Shown here: positions 10,965-22,305 of the stretch, in pieces
Numbering within the stretch: the stretch's first letter is position 1
Layout of the letters: each line of letters starts with the position of its first letter
NCBI GenBank assembly: GCA_031002005.1
Contig: CM061919.1
Span: 15,323,687 to 15,387,686, forward strand
DNA length: 64,000 nucleotides
Origin: Vandiemenella viatica
Lineage: Eukaryota; Arthropoda; Insecta; Orthoptera; Morabidae
Direction: 5' to 3'
Position numbers and translations under genes: made by a program
The notes under the pieces: model-generated
The model's database searches: none
Seen by the model: only the letters and a program-made list of their open reading frames with translations
Told to the model about the DNA's origin: nothing

Positions 10965-12684
10965 CTGAAATTGACTCAATGTATAGTTAAAAAAAGTATT
11001 ACATAATCTATGCTGTAAAGCAGCTAGTTAGGATAAGATTGGTACTAATGTCTCGCAGCCATTTCGTATTAACAGATGTTGAAAAAATGATTGTTGTTTA
11101 TCACCCATCCCATTTAAAATTTACGAACAAGTACCCGTTAATAGCCAATAGCGGCTATCGTCCTGTGCTGCATGTCGAGACGAAAATATTCTTGATAGAC
11201 GTGTACCAACGGCGTGTGTTACTTCTGAATTAGCGAGCAACGCCTCAGGTGATGGTGTGTAACGGGGAAGTCAGAAATACTCTGAGTGTCCTGATGTTGC
11301 GTCATAGGTCGGAATTGAGGACAGCGATGCGTCAGAATTGTGTACAGCTGACCGCTGGTTAGCTATATGCCACGGGGGTCGCGGCCAAGCTCCGCTGAAT
11401 ACTCAGACAGATCCATACTTGGTGGAATAATGCAAATTGCATGTGTATAAAATAAAAGCGCCTGGCATTCACATTAATTCCAAAAGACAGTTTTGGGAGA
11501 AGCAATATACCAAAATTAACTAAAAAATTCTAGTATTTCCAGCATATTAAGCTTTTTCTTGGGGTGATTTCAGGAAACCATGATGGCCTGACGTACATTC
11601 GAACACATGTCCTCCCGAAAGCTCACCCACCACGCTCGGTGCTGACTACTGTAGCTAAAAAAATGGGGAGGGGGGGGGTGCAATATGTAAAGGCAAGAAA
11701 GGCCTATGAAGCACATGAAATAAAACTATAAGTACTGAATGATGTATTATTATCCAATAAAATGTATTTCAATAAATCTGTATGATTTACCAATAAATTA
11801 TTAATTTTTATTTAACTAAACCCCTACCGCGCAGTTTAGTATATTCCTTGAGTAAGATGGGATAGTTTTGTACCCTTATCACGAGTATGAAATACTAGAA
11901 ATGGAGAGAGAACATAGTTTATAAGTGCCATATCATGTCATTGAAAGACATGAAGCAGATGAAATAGAGCTCTGTGAGTATATAAGTAACACATTGGATA
12001 TGAGGATGTTGGGATGAAATAAATAGCCAATAAATATCACCGAAAATTCCATTAAATGTGATGTTAAGAGCAATAAGACAATTGAAGTGGTAAAAAAATG
12101 GCTGTTAGATCCATAGAAGGAAATGACCTTACAAAATGTGTATGAGGTATAAGAAAGAGATGAGTATTTGCAGAAGGAAACAATAAGTTTTGCCCAAAAA
12201 CTATGAAAATAAATAATTTTTGAAGTTAATTTATGGTAATTTAAAAATCAAAGAATTAAAATACTTCAATATATCAATAACACATGACAAAATACTAGGA
12301 AGAAATTTCATAACGAACGTTAACAGCAAGCAAGCGGATTTCCTAATGTTATTCTTGATAGCAGTGTCCTGTGACGTCGCTAATTGTGCGCTGAAAATAA
12401 AATGGCGTGTGATACTTCAGCTGTTCGCCAGGGGGAGGGTTGTGTCAGAAATACTCAGATTGAGTGTCATTGCTGTCGCGTCATAGGTTAGCGGTACATC
12501 CCAGAAATAGTCGTGCAAATTGAGGTTAGCGGTGATTGCAAGCCGTGCGGATGACAGGTGGCGCCCTCTGGTGGCGGGTTGGTGAACTAAACAAGTCATT
12601 CTCGCCGTGCCCACCCCACTCCCCTGTGACGTCAACGAGTAACGGTTAAAATGTTAGCTTCCCCTACTTCTACCTACTGATATC
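10965..12684 (-). repeat. Right arm of the 7.4 kb inverted repeat
   Basis: This is the reverse complement of 5270-7037 with scattered substitutions and a loss of about 45 bp. The open frame 11039-11233 (plus) mirrors that of the left arm, with DVEKM for DAEKM. It includes the inverted SINE fragment at about 11570-11645. The outer end coincides with the stop codon of the exon-like block 12670-12879. Confidence 0.9.
12561..12574 (-). promoter_or_regulatory. CTCF-like motif, right arm
   Basis: The reverse complement reads CCACCAGAGGGCGC, identical to 5380-5393. The two motifs face each other across the element, in convergent orientation. Confidence 0.4.
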
Positions 12685-12879
12685 CATTAGATCATCGTCT
12701 GTGTCAACATCTTCTATGACAATATGACCTGGCCTTGCCACTTTACAGCCTTCACTTGCATTTTTTACTCTAGTTACTGACCTAAGGTAGTCAGCAGTTT
12801 CCTATCTCTTCTTCGAAACACAAGCATTGCTCTTTTCTTATCTTTCTTACCATTTCTAATTTCTTGTGGTTTCACAGTA
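12670..12879 (-). CDS. Possible terminal exon, unknown protein
   Basis: On the minus strand a strong acceptor (TTTTCTTTCTAG) precedes an open stretch beginning TVKPQEIRNGKKDKKRAMLV, rich in Lys and Arg. One frame change near 12795 leads to TADYLRSVTRVKNASEG, then VARPGHIVIEDVDTDDDLM, and a TAG at 12670-12672. The stop lies in the first bases of the right inverted arm. The composition (basic half, then acidic tail) looks like real coding sequence, but I do not recognise the protein. The single frame break argues for a pseudogene or an unrecognised short intron. Confidence 0.35.
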
Positions 12880-12970
12880 CTAGAAAGAAAATATCCATGT
12901 AATTATTTACTTCACCATTGTTTAGTCACCTTTAAGAACGACAGCGATTCTGACGAATGATTACTTTAAT

Positions 12971-13215
12971 CAGGGCCGGCGCTAGGATTCTCGGGCCCCA
13001 GGTAATTGTTCTCGGCCTCCCCCCCCTCCCCCCGCCTCAATTTGTTTTTACTCTTTGATTTTTTGAATAAAGTCAGAAAATTTTAATCCAAAAATATCAA
13101 ATAACATCTTTTTCAGAAATTTGTTTTGTTTAATTTCTATTTAGCTAGACACGCCTTCGGGGGTCTGGGCCCCGGGTAATTTTGCCCCGCTTACGCCTCC
13201 CTAACGCCAGCCCTG
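12971..13215. mobile_element. hAT MITE, 245 bp
   Basis: Ends CAGGGCCGGCGCTAGG and CGCCAGCCCTG are flanked by ACTTTAAT on both sides (12963-12970, 13216-13223), a perfect 8 bp duplication. GC-rich termini surround an AT-rich, non-coding core. Confidence 0.9.
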
Positions 13216-13223
13216 ACTTTAAT

Positions 13224-14796
13224 CAATAATTCTGAGACAATATGCAATATATAATTGGACGTTAACAATGTTTATAACTGCAGAAAAATGATTAGTTACA
13301 GCTTTAACTCTTCTGAAATAACAGTACCGCTTCATCTTCCCACTTTGTATAGTTTCTACTGACAATTCATTTTTGTGTATAGACCTCTCTCTTAAACGAA
13401 CATCGTCAAGAGTTACACGATTCCATGGAGGAATATATTTCCTTCCTCCATGCACGATTCAAGGCTCCTGTGGTTCACTGAACGCAGTTCCTTTTGGATG
13501 AAGTGTCTCCACAATAAACCGTAACTTACTGTAGTTCTTCCGAATAACATGATGCCACTCGTACGCTAGAATCGCGATCAATATTTCAGTTACGACAAAT
13601 ACCTTTAAATGGATACTAACTCGTGGAGACTTATTTTAATTTCTTGGCATCTCTACAAAACCCTTTTAATCGAAATCCCATAAAAATCGAACGTTCAACT
13701 AAATATTATCTTAAATTTAACAGCTTTATGACGCCACATCAACATGAAACATACAGTAATTTACTCTCAGGACAATGGACTATACATTTATCGAAACCGC
13801 ATTGAATCAGACCAGCAATCTTTATATTAATGGCGTTCAACAAAAATGACCTTTAATTCATCAAATTTTATAGTTTACTTCAAAATGAAAAATACCCTAT
13901 TCTACTCTTCACATCTCAGGCTGTAAACTAAATGAAACCTCATCAAATTTCGAACTCGTACTTTTTGCATGAATAGCATTCTACGAAAAATTAATACTAA
14001 TTTGTTACATTTTTCAGCATTTCGATATAATATCAAAATAAAACATACCCTACTTCACTCGCGGCACCTCGCGTTGTACATTAAACGACATCTCATTAAA
14101 ATATTACCTTTATTTTTTTACATGAATCGCGTTAAAGGAAAAATTGTTTCTAATCTGTTCACACTTTATCTAAAATTTCTCAGCTTTTCTAAATCGCTTT
14201 AAAATGAGACATACTCTATGTTAACGGCAGTATAACTGGTTATACATTAATTCAAAATCCGACCAGTAGCTTTTTCGTGAATTCCGTTCATGCCAACTTG
14301 CGGACAACAAACATTTTAAAAACCTTTTGATTCCTTCTTTGTAGCTAATTAATATTATCCTAACAAACATTTCTTTTCTTTTTTGAAAATAAAAACCGTT
14401 CATTCCTTCTTTGTAGCTAATTAATATTATGTCATCTCACTCTTTTTTTAAAAATGTATAAACATATTTTAATGTACAAACTATTTCCCGGTTGCAATTT
14501 CACTATAATGGAGTAAAGGGTAACTCTTGAATTTACTCTCTTATTGAAAATACCTAATTAGTTAATAAAATAACTTTGGACGAGGTTCTTAGTTCTGAAT
14601 TGTCATACATGTAAAAATGAATGTGATAAGTGACAAAACTTCTAACGAATTTATTTATCTTCACACAAATTTGCAATCATAACGTTGTTAATTCAAAGCA
14701 ATTAATTTAATCGATGATTAGTTGTTTTGTTAAGGACAGTTGAATTTATAGATCTGAATTCAAAATCAGGGGTTTGTCTGTCCGTTGGTAGCAATC
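13224..14796. other. AT-rich spacer, no gene seen
   Basis: Only short chance frames. The phrase CCTTCTTTGTAGCTAATTAATATTA is present twice (about 14332 and 14405), a minor local duplication. Phrases mentioning 'acatacccta' and 'ttaaaatgagaca' recur near 13885, 14045 and 14200, hinting at an old tandem repeat of about 170 bp. Confidence 0.35.
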
Positions 14797-14804
14797 ATGT
14801 GGGC

Positions 14805-15066
14805 CATGGGCGTAGTCAGCGTGGGGCAGGATGAGGCTCCCTTCCTCACGCAGTCCAGTGAAAAATATATGAAAGTAAAAATTCCCACTTTTAATATTGA
14901 AAAAGATGTTTTGTCAAAATTTAGTCAGTACCCTCGCAGATTAGTACATAAATAAGTTAATTGAGTGTTTAATTACTTTTTTCAAGTAAAATCATTTTCA
15001 ACATGTATTGTTATTAAATTTCCTTGTTCTTGCCCCACCTTAGAGCTAATTCTGGCTACGCCCTTG
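14805..15066. mobile_element. hAT MITE, 262 bp
   Basis: Ends CATGGGCGTAG and CTACGCCCTTG with flanking ATGTGGGC at 14797-14804 and 15067-15074, a perfect 8 bp duplication. Non-coding AT-rich core. Confidence 0.9.
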
Positions 15067-15074
15067 ATGTGGGC

Positions 15075-15407
15075 GGAATGATTACCGCAATGATGAGACG
15101 TGTTGTCGAGTGTGAACAATGACTTGACATCCCTTCCTTCAGATAAACAGGTGGCAGGGCTTCCCACTATCGCAAGTTTGTTTCGCCTCCTGCTGCGATG
15201 CTTCCTTGTTTCCTCTTGACACCAGATCGCCGATCGCAGTCCGCAATCAGATGAACTCGTGGGTGGAATGTTGTGATAAACATCCACTGCATGTGAGTTT
15301 CCGCCGAGGCTGAAGTCCACAGCTAGACTTGTCCAAAGCGTGGCGTTCTTATATGAAATCAGAAAAAAACAGAGTTCTATACGTGTTTTTCTTCGGTGCA
15401 GAATGAT
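15075..15407 (-). CDS. Possible exon or open frame, unknown
   Basis: The minus strand is open for about 110 codons outside the neighbouring MITE, which is unusual in this AT-rich context. It starts just after TTTTGTTTTTACAG, a plausible acceptor at about 15408. Segments include SLAVDFSLGGNSHAVDVYHN and RSRRRNKLAIVGSPATC. No domain is recognised. The frame runs on into the MITE, so the 3' end cannot be the original one. It may be chance. Confidence 0.22.
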
Positions 15408-15581
15408 CTGTAAAAACAAAATATAAAAATATGTGATTAGATTAATATTTGATTATATTTTATAGTCGGTAGCTACAAACATAACATCAAGAAAATAAGT
15501 AAAAAGTATACAAATGTGAGGCAGAGCATAACTGCTATCGTTACTAGACTACAAGCTTCACCCAAGCATTCAGACTCCATC

Positions 15582-15802
15582 GACGTAGCGTGGTGGGTGA
15601 GTAGTTAACGCCTTGGCCTCGCATTCAGGACAGCGGTTCTAATCCCCGTCCGGGCATCCAGATTTTGGTTTTAAATGATTCCCCCCAATCACTCCAGGTG
15701 AATGCCTCCTTCATTAGGGTCAAGGCCGAATTCCTTCCCGTTCCTTGGCCCCAGTCCCATCCCGCCTCTAATGACCTCGACGTCAACGAGGCATAAAGCC
15801 AT

Positions 15803-15833
<31 letters not shown>

Positions 15834-15834
15834 C
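15582..15834 (+). mobile_element. tRNA-derived SINE, full length
   Basis: The tRNA-like head (GTGGTGGGTGAG, then a damaged B box GGTTCTAATCCCCG) is followed by the family body (GATTTT...AATCACTCCAGG), CTCGACGTCAACGAGGCAT and a poly-A of about 25. The target duplication is CAGACTCCATC (15571-15581, 15835-15845). Confidence 0.9.
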
Positions 15835-16091
15835 CAGACTCCATCATATTCATTTTATTTTGTATTTGATGGAATAAGAATTTCTATTGGTTTTTCCTGG
15901 TATCTGCTAAATGTTAAAAGATTACCACAGATTAATTTTCTCTTCTTCTGCAGAAGCAATTCTATTGCTTGTATATATCATTTACAGTTCTTTTCCGAAG
16001 GTTTCCCGTATTCCTACAATTTTTTAATGACGAAATCTTTTTTTTTTTTCACTTACACAAGCATATATATACGCTACAGAATTCGGCCGGT

Positions 16092-16500
16092 CGTCCACTG
16101 CAAGCGTATTTGAGCGACTAACAGGTCTCGCGTAGTCGCGCGTATTGATGCGACTGATCCCTACACACGGAACGTTACTGAACAGCGTCCACTGCGAGCG
16201 ATCTTGAGAGACAGATTGTAGCCGACAACAGGCGACGAGCAACTGGTCCTATCGGAGTTGGATTAATCGCTTGTAGCAGCCGTTACGTATTCTACAATCC
16301 ATGTTCCTTTTCGTGTATACCGCCGTTTTTGTTCGTTTTACCCATCAATATGGGCAGTGAGAAATTAATCAGTGCAGTAAATGAGAAAATACTGCTGTTA
16401 TATGTGAGAGACAAGCGGTACTACACACGTGATATTCAACGGAAACTGTGGGGAAAAAGTTGAAGAAGAAATGGGTAGTAAAGATGGTAGATAACCTTGA
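16092..16500 (+). mobile_element. PIF/Harbinger-type fragment
   Basis: It starts with GGCCGGTCGTCCACTGCAAG followed by CGTATTTGAGCGACTAAC, and a second GCGTCCACTGCGAGCGATC about 105 bp further on. These phrases recur inverted at 31930-32073. It leads into a MADF-domain relic, the companion protein of PIF/Harbinger transposons. No DDE transposase segment is found. Confidence 0.5.
16350..16493 (+). pseudogene. MADF-domain protein fragment (Harbinger companion)
   Basis: The ATG at 16350 opens MGSEKLISAVNEKILLLYVR, then DKRYYTRDIQRKLWGK. After a one-base shift in an A5 run at about 16454, the frame continues VEEEMGSKDGR. The spacing L-I-x-A-V ... LY ... Y ... LW-x-K-V-x-E-E-x-G is the MADF (Myb/SANT-like) signature. 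In PIF/Harbinger elements this protein binds DNA together with the transposase. Here it stops after about 48 residues and the rest is lost. Confidence 0.6.
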
Positions 16501-16969
16501 CAAGTATACTGTCATAGGTACTTTAAAATTTATACCCTGTATACTTTCACTTTATTGATACTTTTTGAGACTGCGATATTTACGATTACAGTTAAATTTA
16601 AATTACATATATAAAGTATACCCAATAGCTGCATCAAACACACCTGCTAAGAAATATCTATAAAATTTGTATTTCTTTAAAGAATATTTGTATTCTATAG
16701 AAAGTATTTCCGACAAGATTACATAGTTCATGACTTGGTGTAATCATTCCATTCGCATCAATCGTAATCCATTCTTAATCTATTTTAAGAAGTTCAGTCG
16801 CATATTGCCTGATGCTGTCTCATTATGTAACTGCACTCGCAAATTTGTGCTTTAACTAACTTTTCTTGCATGCTATCGCAGCGTAGAAGACTGCAAACAC
16901 ATGAGGTACACAGATAAGTAGCTAAAGGTTCCTTATGATTATAAGATGGGACAAAATTGCTTGTTGATA

Positions 16970-17700
16970 GCTTGAAGTGTCAATAACTTGCAATAACGTT
17001 TGATAATAAACTCAAGTGGGCAGAACACACTGACAGGTAGTATGAAAGGGTTACAAAATCCTTCATTTACTGAAAGGAGTGATGAGAGAATGCACCAGAG
17101 AAGACAGGGAATTGGATTACAAAACATTAGCAGACCGTTGCTTGAATATGGTGGAGCAAGATTTTGGTATCAAATACAGGAGTTGGAGAAAGTGCAAAGG
17201 AGAACAGCTAAATTTGTTTGTGTAAATTACCACATGACACAGTGATAAAGGAGCTGGATTGGGACACATTGGAGGAAAGGAGGAGGGTTAACAGAGTGCT
17301 GGGAATGTACAGGGCATATGTTGGTGATGGGGCCTGGATGGATATTGGTCGAAGAATTAGGAATAGTGCACAGAAGGGGAAAGGCGACCGTGACCACAAG
17401 GTGGCACTCGATTTCATGCATAAGGGAGTGGGAAATTTTTCTTTTATGGATAGAGTGTCAGGTGATCGAATAAATTCCAAATGACGTGATGAATAATGTA
17501 TCAAAAACGCTGAAGGAATTTAAAATTAAAATTCTTAAATCACAAAACTAGATGGGGGAGTAATTTAAACACTCAAAGGATATAAAATGATTAAAAAAAA
17601 ACTAAGACAGTTATAGTTAGATGACTAGGGAAATTGCCACTGGAGCATACGCTCCATCGGAATTAATCATAAATTCGATTCAATATATTAATCAATCAAA
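16970..17700 (+). pseudogene. 3' end of a CR1/Jockey-like LINE (family X)
   Basis: A broken frame resembles the region after the RT palm: FDNKLKWAEHTD, then RPLLEYGGARFWYQIQELEK with VQRRTAKFV, then ELDWDTLEERRRVNRVLGMY, DRDHKVALDFMHKGVG. Frameshifts and stops are present. The 3' UTR ends with a hairpin and ATTAAT-type tail at about 17641-17700. The same family occurs at 45690-47070, 50090-50530 and 62230-62640. Confidence 0.7.
17641..17656 (+). other. Hairpin in LINE 3' UTR
   Basis: TGGAGC-ATAC-GCTCCA forms a perfect 6 bp stem with a 4 nt loop, inside ATTGCCAC...CGGAATTAAT. The family-X copy near 47015-47055 has the related GTTGCCACTGTGGCGTG... so this stretch is the conserved 3' UTR end. 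It may be the site recognised by the reverse transcriptase. Confidence 0.4.
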
Positions 17701-18317
17701 CACTATGTAAATTACTGAACCGAGGGAACTGAAAAGAAACAAATCTCCAAAGGGGCTTCTGGAGATAAATGGAAAGACACCGAAGGTAATTTGGGACATG
17801 GCGTCAATTCACCTTCTTCGAAATTTTGAGCACCAGTGCAATAAATGTGCAATGCTCCAACCCATCCGTTCAACCACCAACAATTGGATTCCACACTACC
17901 CTCATTACCCAGACTAAGCGCAAACAAATTGATCATAGCATATCTGACAAACATTTCTTGAAATCAAAAGTGCAAAATTACAATTATTAACAGTGCCGCT
18001 TAGGGAGATAGTAATATTCAGTTTTTGCAGTGTACTCCTAGTTCTGAAGAACGTTCCTCTTCATAGGGAACTGGCAGTTTGCAATAAACTGAGTAAGTTT
18101 TCAACGATGAGGACTCACCTCCAACATCTCCAAACCCATCTTTTCCATATTCATCGCCCAGGTTCGCTCAATGAAACACTCCAGTTCCATCTCTAACGCC
18201 CTGAACAATAGATTACTAACCACCTGAACCCGACGAAGCTGTTCATTCCAACCACAGTAAAAAATATTTGTGAAACATTCAAACGTGCTACAAAAACACT
18301 GTGTTGAAAGAGTATTT
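17701..18317. other. Spacer, no gene seen
   Basis: No supportable frame or repeat. Confidence 0.35.
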
Positions 18318-18327
18318 GGTAAGGAAT

Positions 18328-18560
18328 GTACCGAACGTGGTGGGTGAACGGTTAACGTTCTGGCATCGCATTCGGGAGGATGCGGGTTCGAATCCCCGTC
18401 CGGGAATCCAGATTTGGGTTTTCCAAGGTTTCCCCAAATCACTCCAGGCGAATGCTGGAATGCTTCCTTGAAAAGACCAAGGCCGAATTCCTTCTAGTTC
18501 CTTGTAACCTATCCCATCCCGACTTTAACGACCACGCCGTCAACGAGGCGTAAAAGTCCT

Positions 18561-18606
<46 letters not shown>

Positions 18607-18607
18607 A
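18328..18607 (+). mobile_element. tRNA-derived SINE, full length
   Basis: The head ACCGAACGTGGTGGGTGAAC and B box GGGTTCGAATCCCCGTCC are intact. The body contains GATTTGGGTTTTCCAAGG and ends CGTCAACGAGGCGTAAAAG with about 40 A. The target duplication is GGTAAGGAAT (18318-18327, 18608-18617). Confidence 0.92.
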
Positions 18608-18639
18608 GGTAAGGAATAGTAGTTTTAATACCTGTATTG

Positions 18640-20480
18640 AAACACATAGTTCACTTTTACGCCACCAGATGGCAGCACTAACTGATGGCGCTAGTGTGAC
18701 GTCACTAGTTCACTTGGCGGCCACCAGAGAGCGCCACCTGTCGATCGCACAGCTTGTCACCGCTTGTCGGACCCCGGCTGACCTCAATTTGCACGGCTAT
18801 TTCAGGGTGTACCGCTATCCTATGACGCGACATCAGGACACTCAGTCTGAATATTTCTGACTGCCCCGTTACACACCATCGCCTGAGGCGTTGCTCGCTA
18901 ATTCAGAAGTAACACACGCCGTTGGTACACGTCTATCAAGAATATTTTCGTCTCGACATGCAACACAGGACGATAGCCGCTATTTCGAGGGTATCATTAC
19001 GGATTCACTGACGTGGAATGTGCGCGTCATGTTATACACTGCTAGCTGGTACAAATGAGAGATCCCTCAACAATCGTTATTACCAAATTGTAATTTTCTT
19101 CCTAGTACCTTCGAAGAGCATTGTTTTCATCCTGGCCGAACAGAAAAACTGCTTGACTTGTAATTGAATAAAAAATAAGTTGTAGACGATTTAAAAGAAT
19201 TGCTGGTATAAATGAGAGATCCCTCAACAATCGTTATTACCAAACCTGCAATTTTATTCCTAGGACCTTCGAAAAGCATTTTGTCATGTCTTTTTGATAT
19301 TTCCAATTATTATAATTCATTAATTGTTTAATTACCACAAAATTAACTTCTAAAAATAACATTTTAGCAGAATTTCATCACTTTTCATCAATAACACTGA
19401 GGAAATCCGCTTGCATGCTGTTAGCATTCGTTATTAAATTTCTTCCTAGCATTTTGTCATGTGTTATTAATATATTGAACTATTTTAATTCATTATTGTT
19501 AAATTACCATAAATTAAATTCTGGAAATAGTATTTTTGGCTCAAATAACAAGTCCTTCCTGGAAAACCAGACCTCCCTCTCCCCCCTCACTCTTCTCTAC
19601 CTTATATCTTTGTAAGTATTTAGCTGCCATACCCCCCCCCCCCTCTCCACTACAATTGTCTTACTACCCTTGGTGGTCATGCTCTTAACCCAACACGCCA
19701 CCTTATGTGATATGTCAGTTTTAAAAGTTTTTCTCTGTTTTATTTCTAGTATTTCATACTCGTAATAAGAATACTATAATTGTCTCTTGGAATTAATGTG
19801 AATGGGTGATAATTTTCCAGGCTCTTTTATTTTATACACATGCAATTTGCATTATTCCACCAAGTATGGGCATAGAATATTATAATCATACACCAATGCA
19901 TTCACATTCGTTATATTAGTTACTAGGTGGGGAAATATTAGAACACATCATCCAAGTGATGCTCTATCTATTTCTGTTATCATGTGACGCACACACCGTT
20001 AAACATAACCTGCTAATGACATCAGCAATATTACCACTGAAGGCGGGTTAGACTGACTATGAGAAATTTTTTTAAGGATTCATTATGACCTGTGGCAGAT
20101 AATGAGGAAAATGTTATCTTACCTCAGGGTGTCTATCCTCAACGAAGCATTCTAAAATATGCAAATACGTCGTCCGTTCGAGTTATTTTACGCGAAAATC
20201 GAACATTTTCTTTTCATCCTGGTCGAACAGAAAAATTGCTTGACTTGTTGAATAAAAAATAAGTTATAAACGATTCAAAAGCATATATTTTTCCTTTAAA
20301 GTATGTTAACGGCCTAAATGAAAAAAAAAACATCATTAACTCAGCATGAAATTTCGGTAGACGGAGAAGTTAACGATAGCCGCGACAAATTAAAAATTCA
20401 TTCATAGACAAAGGTATGGTAAAACAACCGCTTTTCGAGTTCTGGAACATGATACATACTTTAAGTTTCTAGAGCTCAAC
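18640..20480 (+). repeat. Partial third copy of the foldback element
   Basis: 18660-18990 matches the modules at 5320-5540 and 6690-6860. 19390-19520 matches 5600-5725. 19790-19870 matches 6515-6590. After that, 20040-20170 and 20375-20480 match the reverse complement of the spacer near 10180-10290 and 9890-10015. This is the order expected for one arm followed by the spacer read from its far end. It is clearly more diverged than the two arms are from each other. Confidence 0.7.
18662..18675 (+). promoter_or_regulatory. CTCF-like motif in third copy
   Basis: CCACCAGATGGCAG matches the CTCF core at all 14 positions. A second, one-mismatch version (CCACCAGAGAGCGC) follows near 18720. Inferred from the motif only. 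Confidence 0.35.
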
Positions 20481-21390
20481 AGCAGATCGGTGGATAACAT
20501 GTTCTGACATTTGGAGCAGGAACAGAACTAGCAGAACACAAAAAATTGTTCTCATTGGGCATTAACCATACGACATAGACTCTTTTCACATAGACTGCAT
20601 CGTTTCTCTCAAGTGATCCTGAGACAACGATTCGGTATTGTCAGAACAGCATGATACAAGTCTTAAAATCCGGTAAAAATGTATAGGAAGTATTAGAGCC
20701 TACACCAGCTAGAAGGATAGAAAAACCAGTTAATGCCCATCCGGCAATCCTGATTTCGGTTACCGTGGCTTCCTGAAACCACTCCAGGCAAATACAGAGA
20801 AAGAGACCTTTAAAACTAATTCTATATTTGAAAATGTGTCATGTGAGAAGCAGGACGACATGAATCTCAAACACATTTACACCGACAGAGTTTAAATATC
20901 TATGTGGAAGTGAAAATCTCACAGGTTTTATATTGTACTCATGTAATTCGCTTTGCTCCACATGGATACATTTAAGCTTGCCCCATAAAATCAGTTCAGA
21001 TCAATAGCAAGCATTCGTTTATTCAACTGCTGATTTGAATAACACCCTTACTCTCTGCATCAGAACTTAGCAGGATCAATTAAGTGAAACAAGTATGTGC
21101 AAATTGTGTCGAGGATGTTTTATGATTTATTGGTGGGTAAAAGTTTGCAAAAGGGAATGAGGAAGGATTAAGGCACCAGTGTTTGAAGAACTATCATAGC
21201 ATATATCTGAAGCTTGTTGGCACTTCACATCCTTGCCCCCCCTTTTTTTACCTGATTCTTCACGTAAAATACATTTATTGCCTTACACGTTATAAAATTC
21301 CACGCCAAAGCATGTATATCTTTAGACGTTGCTAATGTTTATGAGTTGAGAAATGTTTTTATGTGGGTGGCACATACTCACTTTCAAGAT
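20481..21390. other. Spacer with SINE fragments
   Basis: 20735-20830 matches the main SINE body (GCCCATCCGGCAATCC, CCACTCCAGGCAAAT) in degenerate form, and 20860-20940 the 3' part of the second SINE family, both plus strand. Nothing else is recognised. Confidence 0.4.
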
Positions 21391-21394
21391 TCAA

Positions 21395-21520
21395 AACATA
21401 CGAAGGCCTAACGTGGTCCTAGGTGACCTAAACGAGCATTCAGACTGGATTGAGGGGGAGCAAACAGTCAGCCAAATGAACAATTTTAATATCACGATCG
21501 TCTCTTGTCTTTGAGCTCAA
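21395..21520 (+). pseudogene. Possible LINE endonuclease fragment
   Basis: A short open stretch reads RRPNVVLGDLNEHSDWIEG, resembling the GDFN-containing motif of LINE AP endonucleases (with L for F). No neighbouring endonuclease motifs are identified, so chance is possible. Confidence 0.25.
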
Positions 21521-22305
21521 CATACTGCTCTATGCATAAAAAACACACCCACACTCATTAAAGGATAAGTTTTCAGAAGGATTTGGCCAGGTATAAGGCA
21601 AATGGATGTAGGTATAGCGAGAACAATACCTGATTTGGAGATGTACATACTTTTTCTACAGTTTCATTAACCCTGGAACCAGAAAAAATCCATCAGTAAC
21701 AGCTACCAGGTACCAGACTGTTCACATTAGCATTGCCTCGCCACTCACACACATCAGCCATCGTTACCATCTAGTAGCATGTGCACAAATACGACACTGT
21801 TCACATCAACATGGTCTCATATCACCCACATAACAACAAGCCATCCAGTAACATGGGCCCCCCTAGTATCACAAACGCATGAGTAGATGCAAGAGCCTTA
21901 CTTAACACAGGCTGCAATGCAATACTTTGGTTCCTCACTCACAGCTGCATACGTCACAAAACACACTCACACACACACACACACAAACAAGTGATGGAAA
22001 TGAACTACACATCCTACATGTGGGCAGACGAGTGATAGAAAGGTATCACCTTATTTACACTCTAGCGTCCATCCCTTGCACACTACATTTCAAGTCCAAA
22101 AACTGTGGACCCCATATTACAACACTACATACAATATATGGTCTGACTGTGGGTTTATAATACAAGTTATTCGATTCTCTGGTACATCCACTCATCATGA
22201 TTTTTGCACCGAAGGACATATAGTGAACAATCTGAGAAAAACAGTTCGTACCCCAAACCTAACGGCAGCAAACTGTAAATAGAACAGTGAAATGGAAGAG
22301 TGCCT

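Larger units (their letters stand above)
5270..12684. mobile_element. Large foldback (inverted-repeat) element, family unknown
   Basis: Arms at 5270-7037 and 10965-12684 are near-identical in opposite orientation around a 3.9 kb spacer, 7.4 kb in total. Arm ends meet the flanks at GATATCAGTAGGTAG. The outer flanks (CTGCT and TAATG, both read towards the arm) do not form an obvious target duplication. A partial, diverged relative of arm plus spacer lies at 18640-20480, so the sequence is mobile or has been duplicated more than once. The spacer holds a chain of short exon-like blocks (see 7521-8407) and its own tandem duplications. No transposase motif is recognisable. It may be a foldback transposon, or a palindromic segmental duplication of an older repeat. 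Confidence 0.55.

Noticed and set aside
14982..15419. 145-residue protein as a whole
   Set aside because: The last 30 or so residues lie in a hAT MITE; only the remaining part is listed, at low confidence.
10290..20050. Empty site near 20040 for the SINE at 10290
   Set aside because: Only one flank matches; the sequence beyond the SINE head does not continue the match.
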